The notes: generated by a model from the sequence alone, not told the origin. Positions 28,438-37,552 are shown, numbered from the stretch's first letter. The stretch is 64,000 nucleotides of DNA from Rhodanobacteraceae bacterium (GCA_009996615.1 JAACZU010000011.1:1-64000), one strand, 5' to 3'. Numbers and translations are program-made.

Positions 28438-28887
28438 TTACTTGGCAGCCTTCTTCGCGGCGGCCTTCTTGACAGCCACCTTCTTCACGGCGGCCTTCTT
28501 GGCGGCCGGCTTCTTCGCGGCAGCGGTCTTGCGCACGGTGGCGGTCTTCGCCTTGGCAGTGGTCTTCTTGACGGCCGCCTTCTTCACGGCGGCCTTCTTC
28601 ACCGCAGCCTTCTTCACGGCGGGTTTCTTCGCAGCAGCTTTCTTCATGGCCATATCGCGTCTAAGCTCCTCGTCAGTTGGCAATGGTTGCCCAGTAAAAG
28701 CATGAAGGAATGCTTCGCACAGCAGATCGCTGTTCGTGGCGTGACGCAGGTTTCCGACTTGACGGCGGGTGCGCTCGTCGGACAGCAGCTTGAGGACGTG
28801 GAACGGAATCGACACCGTGATCTTTTTGACCGACCCGGCCTTGGTGCCATGCTGGATATAAGGGTCGATGAAACGAGTCGCGGCCAT
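28438..28887 (-). CDS. metJ: Methionine repressor MetJ with histone H1-like Lys/Ala tail
   Basis: MetJ is the ribbon-helix-helix repressor that uses S-adenosylmethionine as corepressor and binds tandem AGACGTCT boxes. Residues 1-78 align without gaps over long stretches with E. coli MetJ ([41 protein letters not shown]). The DNA-reading residues K22 and T24 of the beta strand and the SAM-pocket residues E38, R41, E58 and F64 are kept. From about residue 79 the normal C-terminal helix (E. coli MetJ has 105 residues) is replaced by about 70 residues made of KKAA, VKK and AKKP units, like histone H1-type bacterial proteins. AAAGGA precedes the ATG. It probably controls metX-metB-hom at 11.3 kb through the met boxes there. 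Confidence 0.93.
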   Translation of the reverse strand: MAATRFIDPYIQHGTKAGSVKKITVSIPFHVLKLLSDERTRRQVGNLRHATNSDLLCEAFLHAFTGQPLPTDEELRRDMAMKKAAAKKPAVKKAAVKKAAVKKAAVKKTTAKAKTATVRKTAAAKKPAAKKAAVKKVAVKKAAAKKAAK

Positions 28888-28919
28888 GATTCCTTTATGT
28901 GTTTGTCACGCCGGCGCAG

Positions 28920-28948
28920 AAGCTATTACTGTCCTGTGCGCGTGTCAA
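28920..28948 (-). promoter_or_regulatory. metJ promoter
   Basis: On the minus strand a perfect -35 TTGACA (28943-28948) is followed after 17 bases by a weak -10 TAGCTT (28920-28925), 33 bases before the metJ ATG. No clear met-box tandem overlaps it. Confidence 0.6.
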
Positions 28949-29536
28949 CAAATTTCTCAGAGGAAACAAGCAGTTCGCGCACGGCCATTGGATGCGTGCA
29001 ACACGCCTCCCAAAAATGCCACCAATGGTTTCTTATGAATGGCCGCCCATACGTCCAGACGGATATCACGAGGACCACGTCCAAAGACGTGTCGGCAGCC
29101 GCGCACGAAGGAGTCCGCCGAGCGACGGCGGGCGCCTCGGGGGCGCCGCATCCGGATGCTCTTCGAGCGCGTGTGCCGCACGCGGCCACCGCGATCCGGG
29201 CGATTGGATCCATCGGAGCCGGCGCGCGGAGACGCGCCAGGCAGTCACGCGCGGATGGTGGATTCGGGAGTGCCTGCGGTCGGAACCCGCCATCGCGACC
29301 GCCAGACGCCACGCATGCATCCGCTGACGTCCACGCAAGCCGGACGCACGCGACTACGCAGGAAGCGGAGGTTCGGGCAAGACACGGGAAAACCGTGTCG
29401 TTTCAATCGGCAGCGACAGCCAGGACGATCAGGGAAGGCATAGGCTGCGTGCACATGGCACGCTCCAAACCCGCACGAAGGCGCCTCGCGCGCCGGAGGC
29501 ACCTGCAACCCTGCAGTACCGTCAGGCGCGTACAAG
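28949..29536. other. Long intergenic stretch upstream of metJ
   Basis: About 590 bp have no convincing gene. Open frames here lack recognisable domains and have no supported start. The stretch holds degenerate met-box-like words near 29049-29065 and 29087-29094, and a small hairpin GACACGG/CCGTGTC at 29381-29399. Confidence 0.4.
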
Positions 29537-29566
29537 GAAACGGCCGTCGTTGCCGACGGCCGTTTC
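29537..29566 (-). terminator. Terminator hairpin of the rpsP-rimM-trmD-rplS operon
   Basis: GAAACGGCCGTCG/CGACGGCCGTTTC forms a perfect 13-bp stem with a 4-base loop, about 50 bases past the rplS stop. The following minus-strand sequence is CTTGTACG, so the T-tract is poor. Confidence 0.7.
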
Positions 29567-29617
29567 TGACGAGGAGCACAGACGCGACTCGATGCTCCAA
29601 GACGTTGATCGGGTCGA

Positions 29618-29983
29618 TCAGGCGTCCTTGCGGGCGTTCGCGCCGAGGTCTTCCTTGATGCGCGCCGCCTTGCCCTCGAGGCCGCGCAGGTAGTACAGCT
29701 TCGCGCCACGCACCTTGCCGCGACGCTTGACGACGACCGAGTCGATCGCCGGGCTGTGCGACTGGAACACGCGCTCGACGCCGAAGCCATGCGAGATCTT
29801 GCGCACGGTGAAGGCCGAGTTCAGGCCGGCGTTCTTGCGCGCGATGACGACGCCTTCATAGGCCTGCACGCGCTCGCGGTTGCCTTCCTTCACCTTGACG
29901 TTGACGATCACGGTGTCGCCCGGGGCGAATTCCGGCAGCGTACGCGTCATCTGCGCGGCTTCGAATTGCTGGATCAGGTTCAT
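29618..29983 (-). CDS. rplS: 50S ribosomal protein L19
   Basis: This is a 121-residue ribosomal protein located at the 30S-50S interface. Conserved parts are [41 protein letters not shown] in part, and [13 protein letters not shown]. The start is set at the ATG before [10 protein letters not shown]. An ATG 12 bases upstream is also in frame. It is the last gene of rpsP-rimM-trmD-rplS, the conserved gammaproteobacterial order, 27 bp after trmD. Confidence 0.97.
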   Translation of the reverse strand: MNLIQQFEAAQMTRTLPEFAPGDTVIVNVKVKEGNRERVQAYEGVVIARKNAGLNSAFTVRKISHGFGVERVFQSHSPAIDSVVVKRRGKVRGAKLYYLRGLEGKAARIKEDLGANARKDA

Positions 29984-30010
29984 CACACTCACCACTCTGG
30001 TCTGATTGCT

Positions 30011-30799
30011 TCATTCACCGGATTCGTTGCCGCGATCCAGCGCCTTTCCTTGTTCGTGCTCGCGCTGGAACTCGGCCAGCAACGCGCGCGCCTTCTTGTC
30101 CAGATCCGCCCGTTCGAGCAGGTCCGGTCGCCGCAGCCAGGTCCGCCCCAGCGCCTGCTTCAGGCGCCAGCGGGCGATCGCCGCATGGTCGCCGGAAGTG
30201 AGCACCGCCGGCACGTCGCCCCATTCGTGATGCTCGGGACGCGTGTAGTGCGGACAGTCGAGCAGACCGTTCGAGAACGAGTCCTGCTCGGCCGACTGCG
30301 CATCGTTCAATGCGCCTTCCTGCAGCCGGCCGACCGCGTCGATCACGATCGCCGCCGCCAGCTCGCCACCCGAGAGCACATAGTCGCCGACGGAAATCTC
30401 CTCGTCGACCGCATGCTCCAGGAAGCGTTCGTCCACGCCTTCGTAGCGTCCGCACAGCAGGATCATGCGATCGCGCCGCGCGAGCTCCGCCACCTTGGCC
30501 TGGTCGAGCCGCGCTCCCTGCGGACTCAGGTAAATCACCTTCGCTTCGGCTTGAGCCTCCGCCGCACCCGCAGCGCGCGCGCTCTCGAGCGCACGGCGCA
30601 GCGGATCGATCATCATCACCATGCCCGGCCCGCCGCCGTAGCAACGTTCGTCGGCCCGGCGGTAGTTGTCGGTCGCGAAATCGCGCGGATTCCAGGTCGC
30701 CACCTGCAACAACCCGCGTTCGCGCGCGCGCCCGACGACTCCGATCCGCGCACAGCTTTCGATGAAATCCGGAAACAGCGTGATGACATCGATGCGCAT
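30011..30799 (-). CDS. trmD: tRNA (guanine-N1-)-methyltransferase
   Basis: TrmD methylates G37 of tRNAs with SAM, preventing +1 frameshifting. The 262 residues match the family. The trefoil-knot SAM site is seen in [11 protein letters not shown] and [14 protein letters not shown]. The N-terminus [10 protein letters not shown] fixes the start, and an upstream in-frame ATG at 30838 is rejected. It is third in the rpsP operon. Confidence 0.97.
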   Translation of the reverse strand: MRIDVITLFPDFIESCARIGVVGRARERGLLQVATWNPRDFATDNYRRADERCYGGGPGMVMMIDPLRRALESARAAGAAEAQAEAKVIYLSPQGARLDQAKVAELARRDRMILLCGRYEGVDERFLEHAVDEEISVGDYVLSGGELAAAIVIDAVGRLQEGALNDAQSAEQDSFSNGLLDCPHYTRPEHHEWGDVPAVLTSGDHAAIARWRLKQALGRTWLRRPDLLERADLDKKARALLAEFQREHEQGKALDRGNESGE

Positions 30800-30882
30800 C
30801 GCGCGTTCCGTTACTTTTGCGGCCGTCCGTGACCGCAAACATCAAAATGCAGGCGTCCTGCCTGCACTATTCAATGAAAAAC

Positions 30883-31398
30883 CTAAAACTCCGGATCCCA
30901 GTCGACCGTGATCCGTTGTTGCTCCATGTCCACGCCGGTGACGAAGCGGTCGACGAGGAACGGGATCAGCCGTTCGCGTTCGCCGTCCTTCGCCACCAGC
31001 ACGTCGTTGGCGCCGGTCGCGAGCAGGTGCGAGACCCGGCCGAGCGGCACGCCTTCGACGGTGACGACCTCGAGTCCTTCGAGATCGGACCAGTAATACT
31101 CGCCGGGCTTCAGCGCCGGCAGGGCCGAGCGCGCCACCCAGACTTCCGTCCCGACCAGCGCCGCGGCCGCATCGCGGTCGACGACGCCGGGCAGTTCGGC
31201 GACGAGGCCCTTGCCGTGGGCACGCCCGCGGCCGCCGTCGATCTGCCTGTCACCGGACGCGGACCGCAACAGCCAGGGCCGGTAGCGGAAAATCTGCGTC
31301 CTCGGTTCGGTGTACGACTCGAGCTTGAGCTCGCCGCGCACACCATGCACACCTACGATCCTGCCCAGCAGGACGAGTTTTTCGCCCGCCCCACCCAC
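30883..31398 (-). CDS. rimM: 16S rRNA processing protein RimM
   Basis: This is a 171-residue maturation factor of the 30S subunit that binds S19. It has an N-terminal RimM domain ([20 protein letters not shown]) and a C-terminal PRC-barrel ([23 protein letters not shown]). The start codon is GTG at 31398, 5 bp after the rpsP stop, so the genes are cotranscribed. Confidence 0.95.
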   Translation of the reverse strand: MGGAGEKLVLLGRIVGVHGVRGELKLESYTEPRTQIFRYRPWLLRSASGDRQIDGGRGRAHGKGLVAELPGVVDRDAAAALVGTEVWVARSALPALKPGEYYWSDLEGLEVVTVEGVPLGRVSHLLATGANDVLVAKDGERERLIPFLVDRFVTGVDMEQQRITVDWDPEF

Positions 31399-31403
31399 GA
31401 CAC

Positions 31404-31661
31404 TCAGGCCGCAGCGGCCTGCTTGCCGGCTTCCTTGAACAGGGCCTTGACCTTGCCGGTCATCTGCGCGCCCTTGGCCACCCAGTCGGAGACCTTGGCG
31501 GTGTCGAGCTGCAGGCGCACTTCCTTGCCGGCCGCGACCGGGTTGAAGAACCCTACGCGCTCGATGCTGCGGCCGTCGCGCGCGTTGCGACCGTCGGTCA
31601 CGACGATGTGGTAGAACGGGCGCCCCTTGGCGCCACCGCGGGACAGACGAATCTTGACCAT
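31404..31661 (-). CDS. rpsP: 30S ribosomal protein S16
   Basis: This is an 85-residue S16 protein. The start [17 protein letters not shown] is the conserved family N-terminus, so the upstream in-frame ATG at 31724 is not used. Conserved [10 protein letters not shown] is present. It is the first gene of the rpsP-rimM-trmD-rplS operon. Confidence 0.97.
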   Translation of the reverse strand: MVKIRLSRGGAKGRPFYHIVVTDGRNARDGRSIERVGFFNPVAAGKEVRLQLDTAKVSDWVAKGAQMTGKVKALFKEAGKQAAAA

Positions 31662-31739
31662 CGTAGCTCTCTGAATTTTCAGGAATTTTTTACGGGCTTG
31701 GGCCGAATGGACGCGGCTGCCCACAAAGGGGAGCCGCGC

Positions 31740-31745
31740 ATTCTA
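31740..31745 (-). promoter_or_regulatory. Likely -10 element of the rpsP operon
   Basis: TAGAAT on the minus strand lies about 79 bases before the rpsP ATG. An AT-rich TTTATTTTT stretch lies upstream, in the -35 region. The same T-rich stretch may also serve as the end of the ffh transcript. Confidence 0.45.
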
Positions 31746-31822
31746 GCCTAATCGCAGGAAAAATAAACCCCCGCCGGCAGTTAGCCCCGCCAGGCGGATG
31801 GCCGCGGCGAGGCGGCGCGCGA

Positions 31823-33202
31823 TCAACGCCGCGGCAGGAAACCACCGCCGCCGCCCATGCCGCGCAGCGCGCCGGACATCTGGCGCATCAGGCCCTTCAT
31901 GCCGCCGCTGCCGAGCTTGGACATCATCTTTTCCATCTGCTGGTACTGCTTGAGCAGGCGGTTCACGTCGGCCGGCTGCGTGCCCGAACCGCGCGCGATG
32001 CGCGCGCGGCGCGAGCCGTTGAGCAGGTCCGGATGACGGCGCTCCTTCTTCGTCATCGAGCCGATGATCGCGATCATGCGGTGCACTTCCCTGTCGTTTA
32101 CCTTCGACTTGACGCTGTCGGGAAGGTTCGACACGCCCGGCAGCTTGTCGATCAGCGAGGCCATGCCGCCCATGTTGACCATCTGCTCGAGCTGGTCCTT
32201 CATGTCGTTGAGGTCGAAGCGCTTGCCCTTGATGACCTTCTCGGCCAGCTTGCGCTGCTTTTCCTGGTCGACGCTCTGCTCGACCTGCTCGACCAGCGAC
32301 AGCACGTCGCCCATGCCGAGGATGCGCTGCGCGATGCGGTCGGGGTGGAATGGCTCCAGGCCGTCCGGCTTCTCGCTGACGCCGATGAACTTGATCGGCC
32401 GCCCGGTCACGTAGCGCACCGACAGCGCCGCGCCGCCGCGCGCATCGCCATCGGTCTTGGTCAGCACCACGCCGGTCAGCGGCAGCGCCTCGGCGAACGC
32501 CTTGGCCGTGTTGGCCGCGTCCTGGCCGGTCATCGAATCGACCACGAACAGCGTCTCGACCGGATTCAGCGCCGCATGCAGCGCCTTGATCTCGGCCATC
32601 ATCTCGGCGTCGACATGCAGGCGGCCGGCGGTGTCAACGATCAGCACGTCGGCGAAGTTCTTCTTCGCCGCATCGAGCGCGGACTGCGCGATCGCGACCG
32701 GGTCCTGCTCGCCGGTGGACGGATGGAACAGCACGTCGACCTGCCCGGCCAGCGTGCGCAGCTGCTCGATCGCGGCCGGACGGTAGACGTCGCAGCTGAC
32801 CACCATGACCTTCTTCTTGCGCCGCTCCTTCAGGAAGCGCGCCAGCTTGGCCACGGTGGTGGTCTTGCCGGCGCCCTGCAGGCCAGCCATCAGCACGATC
32901 GCCGGCGGCGCCGCGGCGAGGTTCAGGTCGCTGTTGGCGGTACCCATGACCGCGGTCAGCTCGTCGCGCACGACCTTCACCAGCGCCTGGCCCGGAGTCA
33001 GGCTGCGCAGCACCTCCTGGCCGAGCGCCTTGACCTGCACGCGCTGGATCAGCGCCTGCACGACCGGCAGCGCGACGTCGGCCTCGAGCAGCGCGATGCG
33101 GACCTCGCGCAGCGACTCGCGGATGTTCGCCTCGGTCAGCCGCCCCTTGCCGCGCAGGCGCTGGACGGTGGTGGAGAGGCGTTGGCTGAGCGACTCGAAC
33201 AT
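31823..33202 (-). CDS. ffh: Signal recognition particle GTPase Ffh
   Basis: Ffh binds 4.5S RNA and signal peptides and targets nascent membrane proteins to FtsY. The protein has 459 residues. The N domain is followed by the G domain with GLQGAGKTTT, VDTAGRLH and TKTDGDARGG. The methionine-rich M domain is at about 300-459, ending GMGGGGGFLPRR. The start is the ATG before FESLSQRLSTTVQRL. A 58-codon upstream extension of the open frame is made of repeat DNA and is rejected. It is followed by the rpsP operon on the same strand. Confidence 0.97.
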   Translation of the reverse strand: MFESLSQRLSTTVQRLRGKGRLTEANIRESLREVRIALLEADVALPVVQALIQRVQVKALGQEVLRSLTPGQALVKVVRDELTAVMGTANSDLNLAAAPPAIVLMAGLQGAGKTTTVAKLARFLKERRKKKVMVVSCDVYRPAAIEQLRTLAGQVDVLFHPSTGEQDPVAIAQSALDAAKKNFADVLIVDTAGRLHVDAEMMAEIKALHAALNPVETLFVVDSMTGQDAANTAKAFAEALPLTGVVLTKTDGDARGGAALSVRYVTGRPIKFIGVSEKPDGLEPFHPDRIAQRILGMGDVLSLVEQVEQSVDQEKQRKLAEKVIKGKRFDLNDMKDQLEQMVNMGGMASLIDKLPGVSNLPDSVKSKVNDREVHRMIAIIGSMTKKERRHPDLLNGSRRARIARGSGTQPADVNRLLKQYQQMEKMMSKLGSGGMKGLMRQMSGALRGMGGGGGFLPRR

Positions 33203-33239
33203 GGGTGGACCGATGCGGCGGGAAAGCCGTTGATTGTAT

Positions 33240-33376
33240 CGGGAATTGGGAATGGGGAATGGGGAATCGGCCAAAGCCGGTGTTTGGCCAGCGCAGCGCA
33301 AGCCCGGGTCCCGCGCGTGTCGCGCCTCGGCACGCGGTCCACCCCCGATTCCCGAATCTCGATTCCCGATTCCCAC
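33240..33376. repeat. Heptamer hairpin (GGGAATT/G units) between ffh and ypjD-type gene
   Basis: The left arm is a run of GGGAATTGGGAATGGGGAAT-type heptamers. The right arm carries the complementary ATTCCCGA/ATTCCCGATTCCC units. They are separated by about 75 bp. The same family occurs at 37434-37550 and in weaker form at 23482, 39030 and 41700. It separates divergent ffh and ypjD and lengthens the ffh open frame artificially. Confidence 0.85.
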
Positions 33377-33394
33377 TCATGCGACACTTGTCGG

Positions 33395-34192
33395 ATGCTG
33401 ATCACGTCCCTTGCCCTGCTCGCGATCGCGCTGTACCTCGCCGCCGCCGGCCTGCTGGCGCGTCCGCTGCTCGGCCGCGGCGCGGCGCCGACGCGCCTGG
33501 CCGAGGGCACCGCGGCACTGGCGGTGCTCGCGCATGCCGGCGTGCTGCTCGGCATGCATCGCGGCGCGCTGGACCTGCATTTCTTCGCGGCGCTGTCGCT
33601 GGTCGCCGGCGTGATCGCCGCGCTGACCCTGCTGGTGAACCTGACGCGCCCGGTCGCCGCGCTCGGCGTGATCGCGTTCCCGCTCGCCGCGCTGCTGCTC
33701 GCGATCGACGTGTTCGCTGCCCCGCCGACCGTGCCGCAGCCGATGAACTGGCAGATCAAGCTGCACGTGACGATCGCGCTGCTCGCCTACGGCGCGCTGT
33801 CGATCGGCGCCGTGCTGGCGATCCTGTTCGCGCTGCAGGAGCGCGCGCTGCGCCATCGCCGCTTCGGCGCCTGGCTCGGGGCACTGCCGCCGCTGACGCT
33901 GACCGAGACGCTGCTGTTCCGCCTGATCGGCGCCGGCTTCGTGCTGCTCACGCTGACCCTGCTGACCGGCGCCCTATTCGTCGGCAACCTGTTCGGCCAG
34001 CACCTGGCGCACAAGACCGTGCTGTCGATCGCCGCCTGGCTGGTGTTCGGCGTGCTGCTCGCCGGCCGCTGGCTGCGCGGCTGGCGCGGCCGCCGCGCGG
34101 TCAACCTGACGCTGACCGGCATGGCGATCCTGCTGCTGGCGTTCTTCGGCTCGAAGTTCGTGCTCGAGGTCCTGCTGCAGCGTGTGGCTTGA
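33395..34192 (+). CDS. Cytochrome c assembly (CcsA/YpjD-like) membrane protein
   Basis: This is a 265-residue integral membrane protein with about eight hydrophobic segments. It belongs to the CcsA/CcmC-type family, with the family region LHVTIALLAYGALSIGAVLAI in part and a histidine in LFGQHLAHKTVLSI. A gene of this family (ypjD) is the conserved divergent neighbour of ffh in gammaproteobacteria, and the length agrees. The role may be heme handling or inner-membrane assembly, but YpjD function is not firmly established. Confidence 0.88.
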   Translation: MLITSLALLAIALYLAAAGLLARPLLGRGAAPTRLAEGTAALAVLAHAGVLLGMHRGALDLHFFAALSLVAGVIAALTLLVNLTRPVAALGVIAFPLAALLLAIDVFAAPPTVPQPMNWQIKLHVTIALLAYGALSIGAVLAILFALQERALRHRRFGAWLGALPPLTLTETLLFRLIGAGFVLLTLTLLTGALFVGNLFGQHLAHKTVLSIAAWLVFGVLLAGRWLRGWRGRRAVNLTLTGMAILLLAFFGSKFVLEVLLQRVA

Positions 34193-34203
34193 CGGCGTCC
34201 TCG

Positions 34204-34240
34204 CGGCGACCCGCCGGTCGCGCGCAGTGCGCTCCTACAC
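34204..34240. repeat. Half copy of the GTAGGAGCGCAC repeat at the radA stop
   Basis: On the minus strand the sequence reads GTGTAGGAGCGCACTGCGCG followed by CGACCGGCGG. It matches one arm of the perfect palindrome at 43953-44010. The TAG in GTAGGAGC is the radA stop codon, so the repeat abuts or defines the gene end. Confidence 0.7.
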
Positions 34241-35614
34241 GTTGAAGCCAGCCGCCAGCGCCTCGTCCAGGCGGCTGACGCCGACCACCTCGAGTTCGCC
34301 GATATGCGTCTTCTTCGGCGCATTCGCCTTCGGCACGATCGCGCGGCGGAAGCCGTGCGTGGCCGCCTCACGCAGGCGCTCCTCGCCGTTCGGCACCGGG
34401 CGAATCTCGCCGGACAGGCCGACCTCGCCGAACGCGAGCGTCTTGTCCGGCAGCGGCCGGTCGCGGAAGCTCGACAACACCGCCAGCAGCACCGGCAGGT
34501 CCGCCGCAGTCTCCTGCACGCGAATGCCGCCGACCACGTTGACGAACACGTCCTGGTCGTAGACCGCCGCGCCGCCGTGGCGGTGCAGTACGGCCAGCAG
34601 CATGGCCAGGCGGTTCTGCTCCAGGCCTAGCGCGACGCGGCGCGGGTTGCCGAGCGAGGACTGGTCGACCAGCGCCTGCACCTCGACCAGGAGCGGCCGC
34701 GTGCCCTCGCGCGTGACCATCACCGCGCTGCCGGCGGTCGGCTGCGCGTGCGCGGACAGGAAGATCGCCGACGGGTTCGGCACCTCGCGCAGGCCCTTGT
34801 CGCCCATCGCGAACACGCCGAGCTCGTTGACCGCGCCGAAGCGGTTCTTGAACGCGCGCAGCACGCGGAAACGCGAACCCGATTCACCCTCGAAGTACAG
34901 CACCGCGTCGACCATGTGCTCGAGCACGCGCGGGCCGGCGATGCCGCCTTCCTTGGTCACGTGGCCGACCAGGAACACGCTGGTGCCCGACTCCTTGGCG
35001 AAGCGCACCAGCCGCGCGGCCGACTCGCGCACCTGCGATACCGAGCCGGGCGCGGCGGTCAGCAGTTCCGTCCAGATCGTCTGGATCGAATCGATGATCA
35101 GCACCTCGGGCCGGCTTGCCATGGCCTCGGCGAGGATGCGCTCGATCGAGGTCTCGGCCAGCGCCTCCAGCCCGTCCAGCGCGATGCCCAGGCGCTGCCC
35201 GCGCGAGGCGACCTGCGCCAGCGATTCCTCGCCGGTCACGTACAGGCTGCGCATGCGCTGGCCGATCGCACCAAGCATCTGCAACAGCAGCGTCGACTTG
35301 CCAATGCCCGGATCGCCGCCGATCAGCACGACCGAGCCGGTGACCAGGCCGCCGCCGAGCACGCGGTCGAGCTCACCGATGCCGGTCGCGCTGCGCTGCT
35401 CGGCGACCGCGACGACGCTGGCGAGCCTGGTCACCTTCGCCGCGCCGGCCGCGCCGGCATAACCGCTGCGCGCCGCGCCGGCCGCCTTCGCCGCCGGCTG
35501 CACGACGATCTCGCTCAGCGTGTTCCAGACGCCGCATTCGACGCACTGGCCCTGCCACTTGGCATGTTCGGCGCCGCAGTCGGCGCAGACGTAGGCGGTT
35601 TTGGCCTTGGCCAT
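34235..35614 (-). CDS. radA: DNA repair protein RadA
   Basis: RadA is a RecA-like ATPase that drives branch migration in recombination. The protein has 459 residues. The N-terminal zinc finger has C10, C13, C24 and C27. Walker A is GGDPGIGKST, the RadA-specific KNRFG motif is present, and a Lon-like C-terminal domain includes DLPVLLAVLSSFRDRPLP. The start has GAGGGA upstream. The stop codon lies in a dispersed repeat. Confidence 0.96.
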   Translation of the reverse strand: MAKAKTAYVCADCGAEHAKWQGQCVECGVWNTLSEIVVQPAAKAAGAARSGYAGAAGAAKVTRLASVVAVAEQRSATGIGELDRVLGGGLVTGSVVLIGGDPGIGKSTLLLQMLGAIGQRMRSLYVTGEESLAQVASRGQRLGIALDGLEALAETSIERILAEAMASRPEVLIIDSIQTIWTELLTAAPGSVSQVRESAARLVRFAKESGTSVFLVGHVTKEGGIAGPRVLEHMVDAVLYFEGESGSRFRVLRAFKNRFGAVNELGVFAMGDKGLREVPNPSAIFLSAHAQPTAGSAVMVTREGTRPLLVEVQALVDQSSLGNPRRVALGLEQNRLAMLLAVLHRHGGAAVYDQDVFVNVVGGIRVQETAADLPVLLAVLSSFRDRPLPDKTLAFGEVGLSGEIRPVPNGEERLREAATHGFRRAIVPKANAPKKTHIGELEVVGVSRLDEALAAGFNV

Positions 35615-35786
35615 CAATCCCTCTTCAAGAAAAGCCCCGCAGGTGCGGGCGATGCCGGCGACCCTGCGGGCGGGTTGGCGCTGTCGCCAGTTTGCCGCCG
35701 GCGCGAGGTCGCGGGCACGGCCCGCTCCTGCCCTGGCGCCAATACCGACCCGGCGCAGACGCCGGCGGCATTGGCCGTCCTTTGCA

Positions 35787-35811
35787 CCGGGCCCGGCGCC
35801 GCCGGGCCCGG
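35787..35811. terminator. GC-rich perfect hairpin between DUF805 gene and radA
   Basis: CCGGGCCCGGC/GCCGGGCCCGG forms an 11-bp stem with a 3-base loop, 52 bp past the DUF805 stop. No T-run is seen on either strand, so termination is only plausible. The rest of 35615-35862 has no gene. Confidence 0.5.
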
Positions 35812-35862
35812 CATTGTCTCGCTCGCGCGGCATGTGCCACTGGCCGTCGCCCGGCCTCCGGC

Positions 35863-36222
35863 CTAGGCTGCCTTCGGATTCGGGCCGTACTCGTTGTCGC
35901 CCGGCGTGCTGTCGAGCAGCATGAAGACCAGCAGCACGATGGCGCCGATGAATGGCACCAGCGCGATCAGCAGCCACCAGCCGCTGCGGCCGGTGTCATG
36001 CAGCCGGCGCGCGGAAACGGCGATGCTGGGCAGCAGCACGGCAAGCGCGTAGATCAGGCCGAGCAGGCCGACATGCTCGCCTGCGCTCCCCACCAGGCCG
36101 TCGATGAATCCCAGCACGAAACTGATGATCAGGTTGAACAACGTGAACATCCAGTACTCCGTGCGACGCGCGCGGCCGTTGAACTCGGCGTACTTCTTCA
36201 ACACACCCAGATACCAATTCAT
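35863..36222 (-). CDS. DUF805 family membrane protein
   Basis: This is a 119-residue protein with three to four membrane segments. The typical DUF805 features are the N-terminal WYLGVLKKYAEFNGRARRTEYW, the motif SARRLHDTGRSGWW, and a short polar C-terminal tail (GDNEYGPNP). The start at 36222 has GGGAGGGAG upstream. The function of the family is unknown. Confidence 0.93.
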   Translation of the reverse strand: MNWYLGVLKKYAEFNGRARRTEYWMFTLFNLIISFVLGFIDGLVGSAGEHVGLLGLIYALAVLLPSIAVSARRLHDTGRSGWWLLIALVPFIGAIVLLVFMLLDSTPGDNEYGPNPKAA

Positions 36223-36342
36223 TCGCTCCCTCCCTTCTGGTGGTTCCGGCCGCGTTGCACGGCCGAAAGCATCGAGTGGTCGATGCGGGAGCAAGGGTAA
36301 ACGCAGTGCCCCGCGCGCGTCACCGTGCGTCGACGCCGAGCG

Positions 36343-37425
36343 TCAGGCGCCGTCGTCCTCGACGAAGCGCACGCGCCGCGTCACGCCGCAGGTCAGGTCG
36401 TAGCCGATCGTGCCGGCGTGCTCGGCGATCTCCTCGACCGGCAGGCCGCGGCCCCACAGCACGACGCTGTCGCCGATCTTCGCTTCCGGATGGCCGCGCA
36501 GGTCGAGCGTGATCAGGTCCATCGACACGCGGCCGATCAGCGGCGCGCGCCGGCCGTTGAGCAGCACCGGCGTGCCGGCGCCGGCCTGGCGCGGGTAGCC
36601 GTCGCCGTAGCCGATCGCGGCGACGCCGACGTCCATGTCCTCCGGGCATTGCCAGGTCGCTGCATAGCCGACCGATTCGCCCTTGCGGATGCGGTTGATC
36701 GCGACCAGCCGCGTCGACAGCGTCATCGCCGGGCGGAAGCCGAAGTCCGCGCCGATCCTGCCGGCGACGACCGAGATGCCGTACAGCGCGCCGCCGGCAC
36801 GCACCCATTGGCCCTGTGCCTCGGGCCAGCCGAGGATGCCGGCCGAGTTCGACAGCGAGTGCTCGCCGTCGAGGCCGGCCACGCCGCGCTCGAACGCCTC
36901 GATCTGCCGCGTGGTCTGCGCGTCGTCGAACACGTCGGAGTTGGCGAAATGCGTCATCAGCGTGATGTCGCGGTCGACGCAGGGCAGCGCGCGCAGGCGC
37001 GCCCAGGCCGCGCGCGCGCGCTCGGGCGGAAAGCCGAGGCGATGCATGCCGGTGTCGAGCTTGAGCCACACGCGCAGCGGGCGCGGATCGAGGTCGGCGG
37101 CGAGTGCATCGATCTGCGCATCGCAGTGGATGACCGGGTCGAGGCGCAGCCGACGCATCTCGGCGAGATCGCCCGGCTCGTCCAGCCCCGACAGCACGAC
37201 GATGCGCTGCGAGACGCCGGCCGCGCGCAGGCGCTGGCCATCGGCGATGCCGGCGACGCCGAATGCATCGGCGCCCTCGAGCGCACGCGCGACGCGCTCC
37301 AGCCCATGGCCGTAGCCGTCGGCCTTGACCACTGCCATCACGCGCGCGCCGGGCGCGAGCTCGCGCACGCGGCGCAGGTTCTCGCGCAGGGCACCGAGGT
37401 GGATCGTGGCGCAGGTGGCGCGCAT
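36343..37425 (-). CDS. alr: Alanine racemase
   Basis: This PLP enzyme interconverts L- and D-alanine for peptidoglycan synthesis. The protein has 360 residues. The PLP lysine K34 lies in AVVKADGYGHG, and the catalytic tyrosine lies in AIGYGDGYPR in the C-terminal beta domain. SMDLITLDL also matches the family. The start at MRATCATIHL removes a 25-codon extension made of repeat DNA. It follows dnaB on the same strand, the usual dnaB-alr order. Confidence 0.96.
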   Translation of the reverse strand: MRATCATIHLGALRENLRRVRELAPGARVMAVVKADGYGHGLERVARALEGADAFGVAGIADGQRLRAAGVSQRIVVLSGLDEPGDLAEMRRLRLDPVIHCDAQIDALAADLDPRPLRVWLKLDTGMHRLGFPPERARAAWARLRALPCVDRDITLMTHFANSDVFDDAQTTRQIEAFERGVAGLDGEHSLSNSAGILGWPEAQGQWVRAGGALYGISVVAGRIGADFGFRPAMTLSTRLVAINRIRKGESVGYAATWQCPEDMDVGVAAIGYGDGYPRQAGAGTPVLLNGRRAPLIGRVSMDLITLDLRGHPEAKIGDSVVLWGRGLPVEEIAEHAGTIGYDLTCGVTRRVRFVEDDGA

Positions 37426-37433
37426 CAACGGGC

Positions 37434-37550
37434 CGGGAATCGGGAATGGAGAATCGGGAATCGGAAAACAGGACTGCTCGGCCAGCCGCCGCTGTCGCAA
37501 GCACTCGGCGTTCTTTTCCGATTCTCCATTCCCGATTCCCTATTCCCGGC
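37434..37550. repeat. Heptamer hairpin between dnaB and alr
   Basis: Arms GGGAATCGGGAATGGAGAAT and ATTCTCCATTCCCGATTCCC are near-perfect complements around about 50 bp. This is a full member of the family also found at 33.2 kb. It lies inside the dnaB-alr transcription unit. Confidence 0.88.
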
Positions 37551-37552
37551 TG

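Noticed and set aside
28421-28440. GATTCGAAC word suggesting a tRNA T-arm
   Set aside because: No acceptor, D or anticodon arm can be folded around it on either strand.
29049-29094. Possible met boxes upstream of metJ (ACGTCC-AGACGGAT and AGACGTGT)
   Set aside because: The words are isolated or out of 8-bp register and lie 100 bases or more upstream of the metJ promoter, unlike the clean 24-bp tandem at 11348.
28899-29327. Candidate gene in the long intergenic stretch upstream of metJ
   Set aside because: There is no Shine-Dalgarno sequence, no recognisable domain, and it overlaps other equally plausible frames on both strands.
33203-33376. 58-residue N-terminal extension of Ffh
   Set aside because: It is translated repeat DNA. 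The conserved Ffh N-terminus starts at the ATG at 33202.
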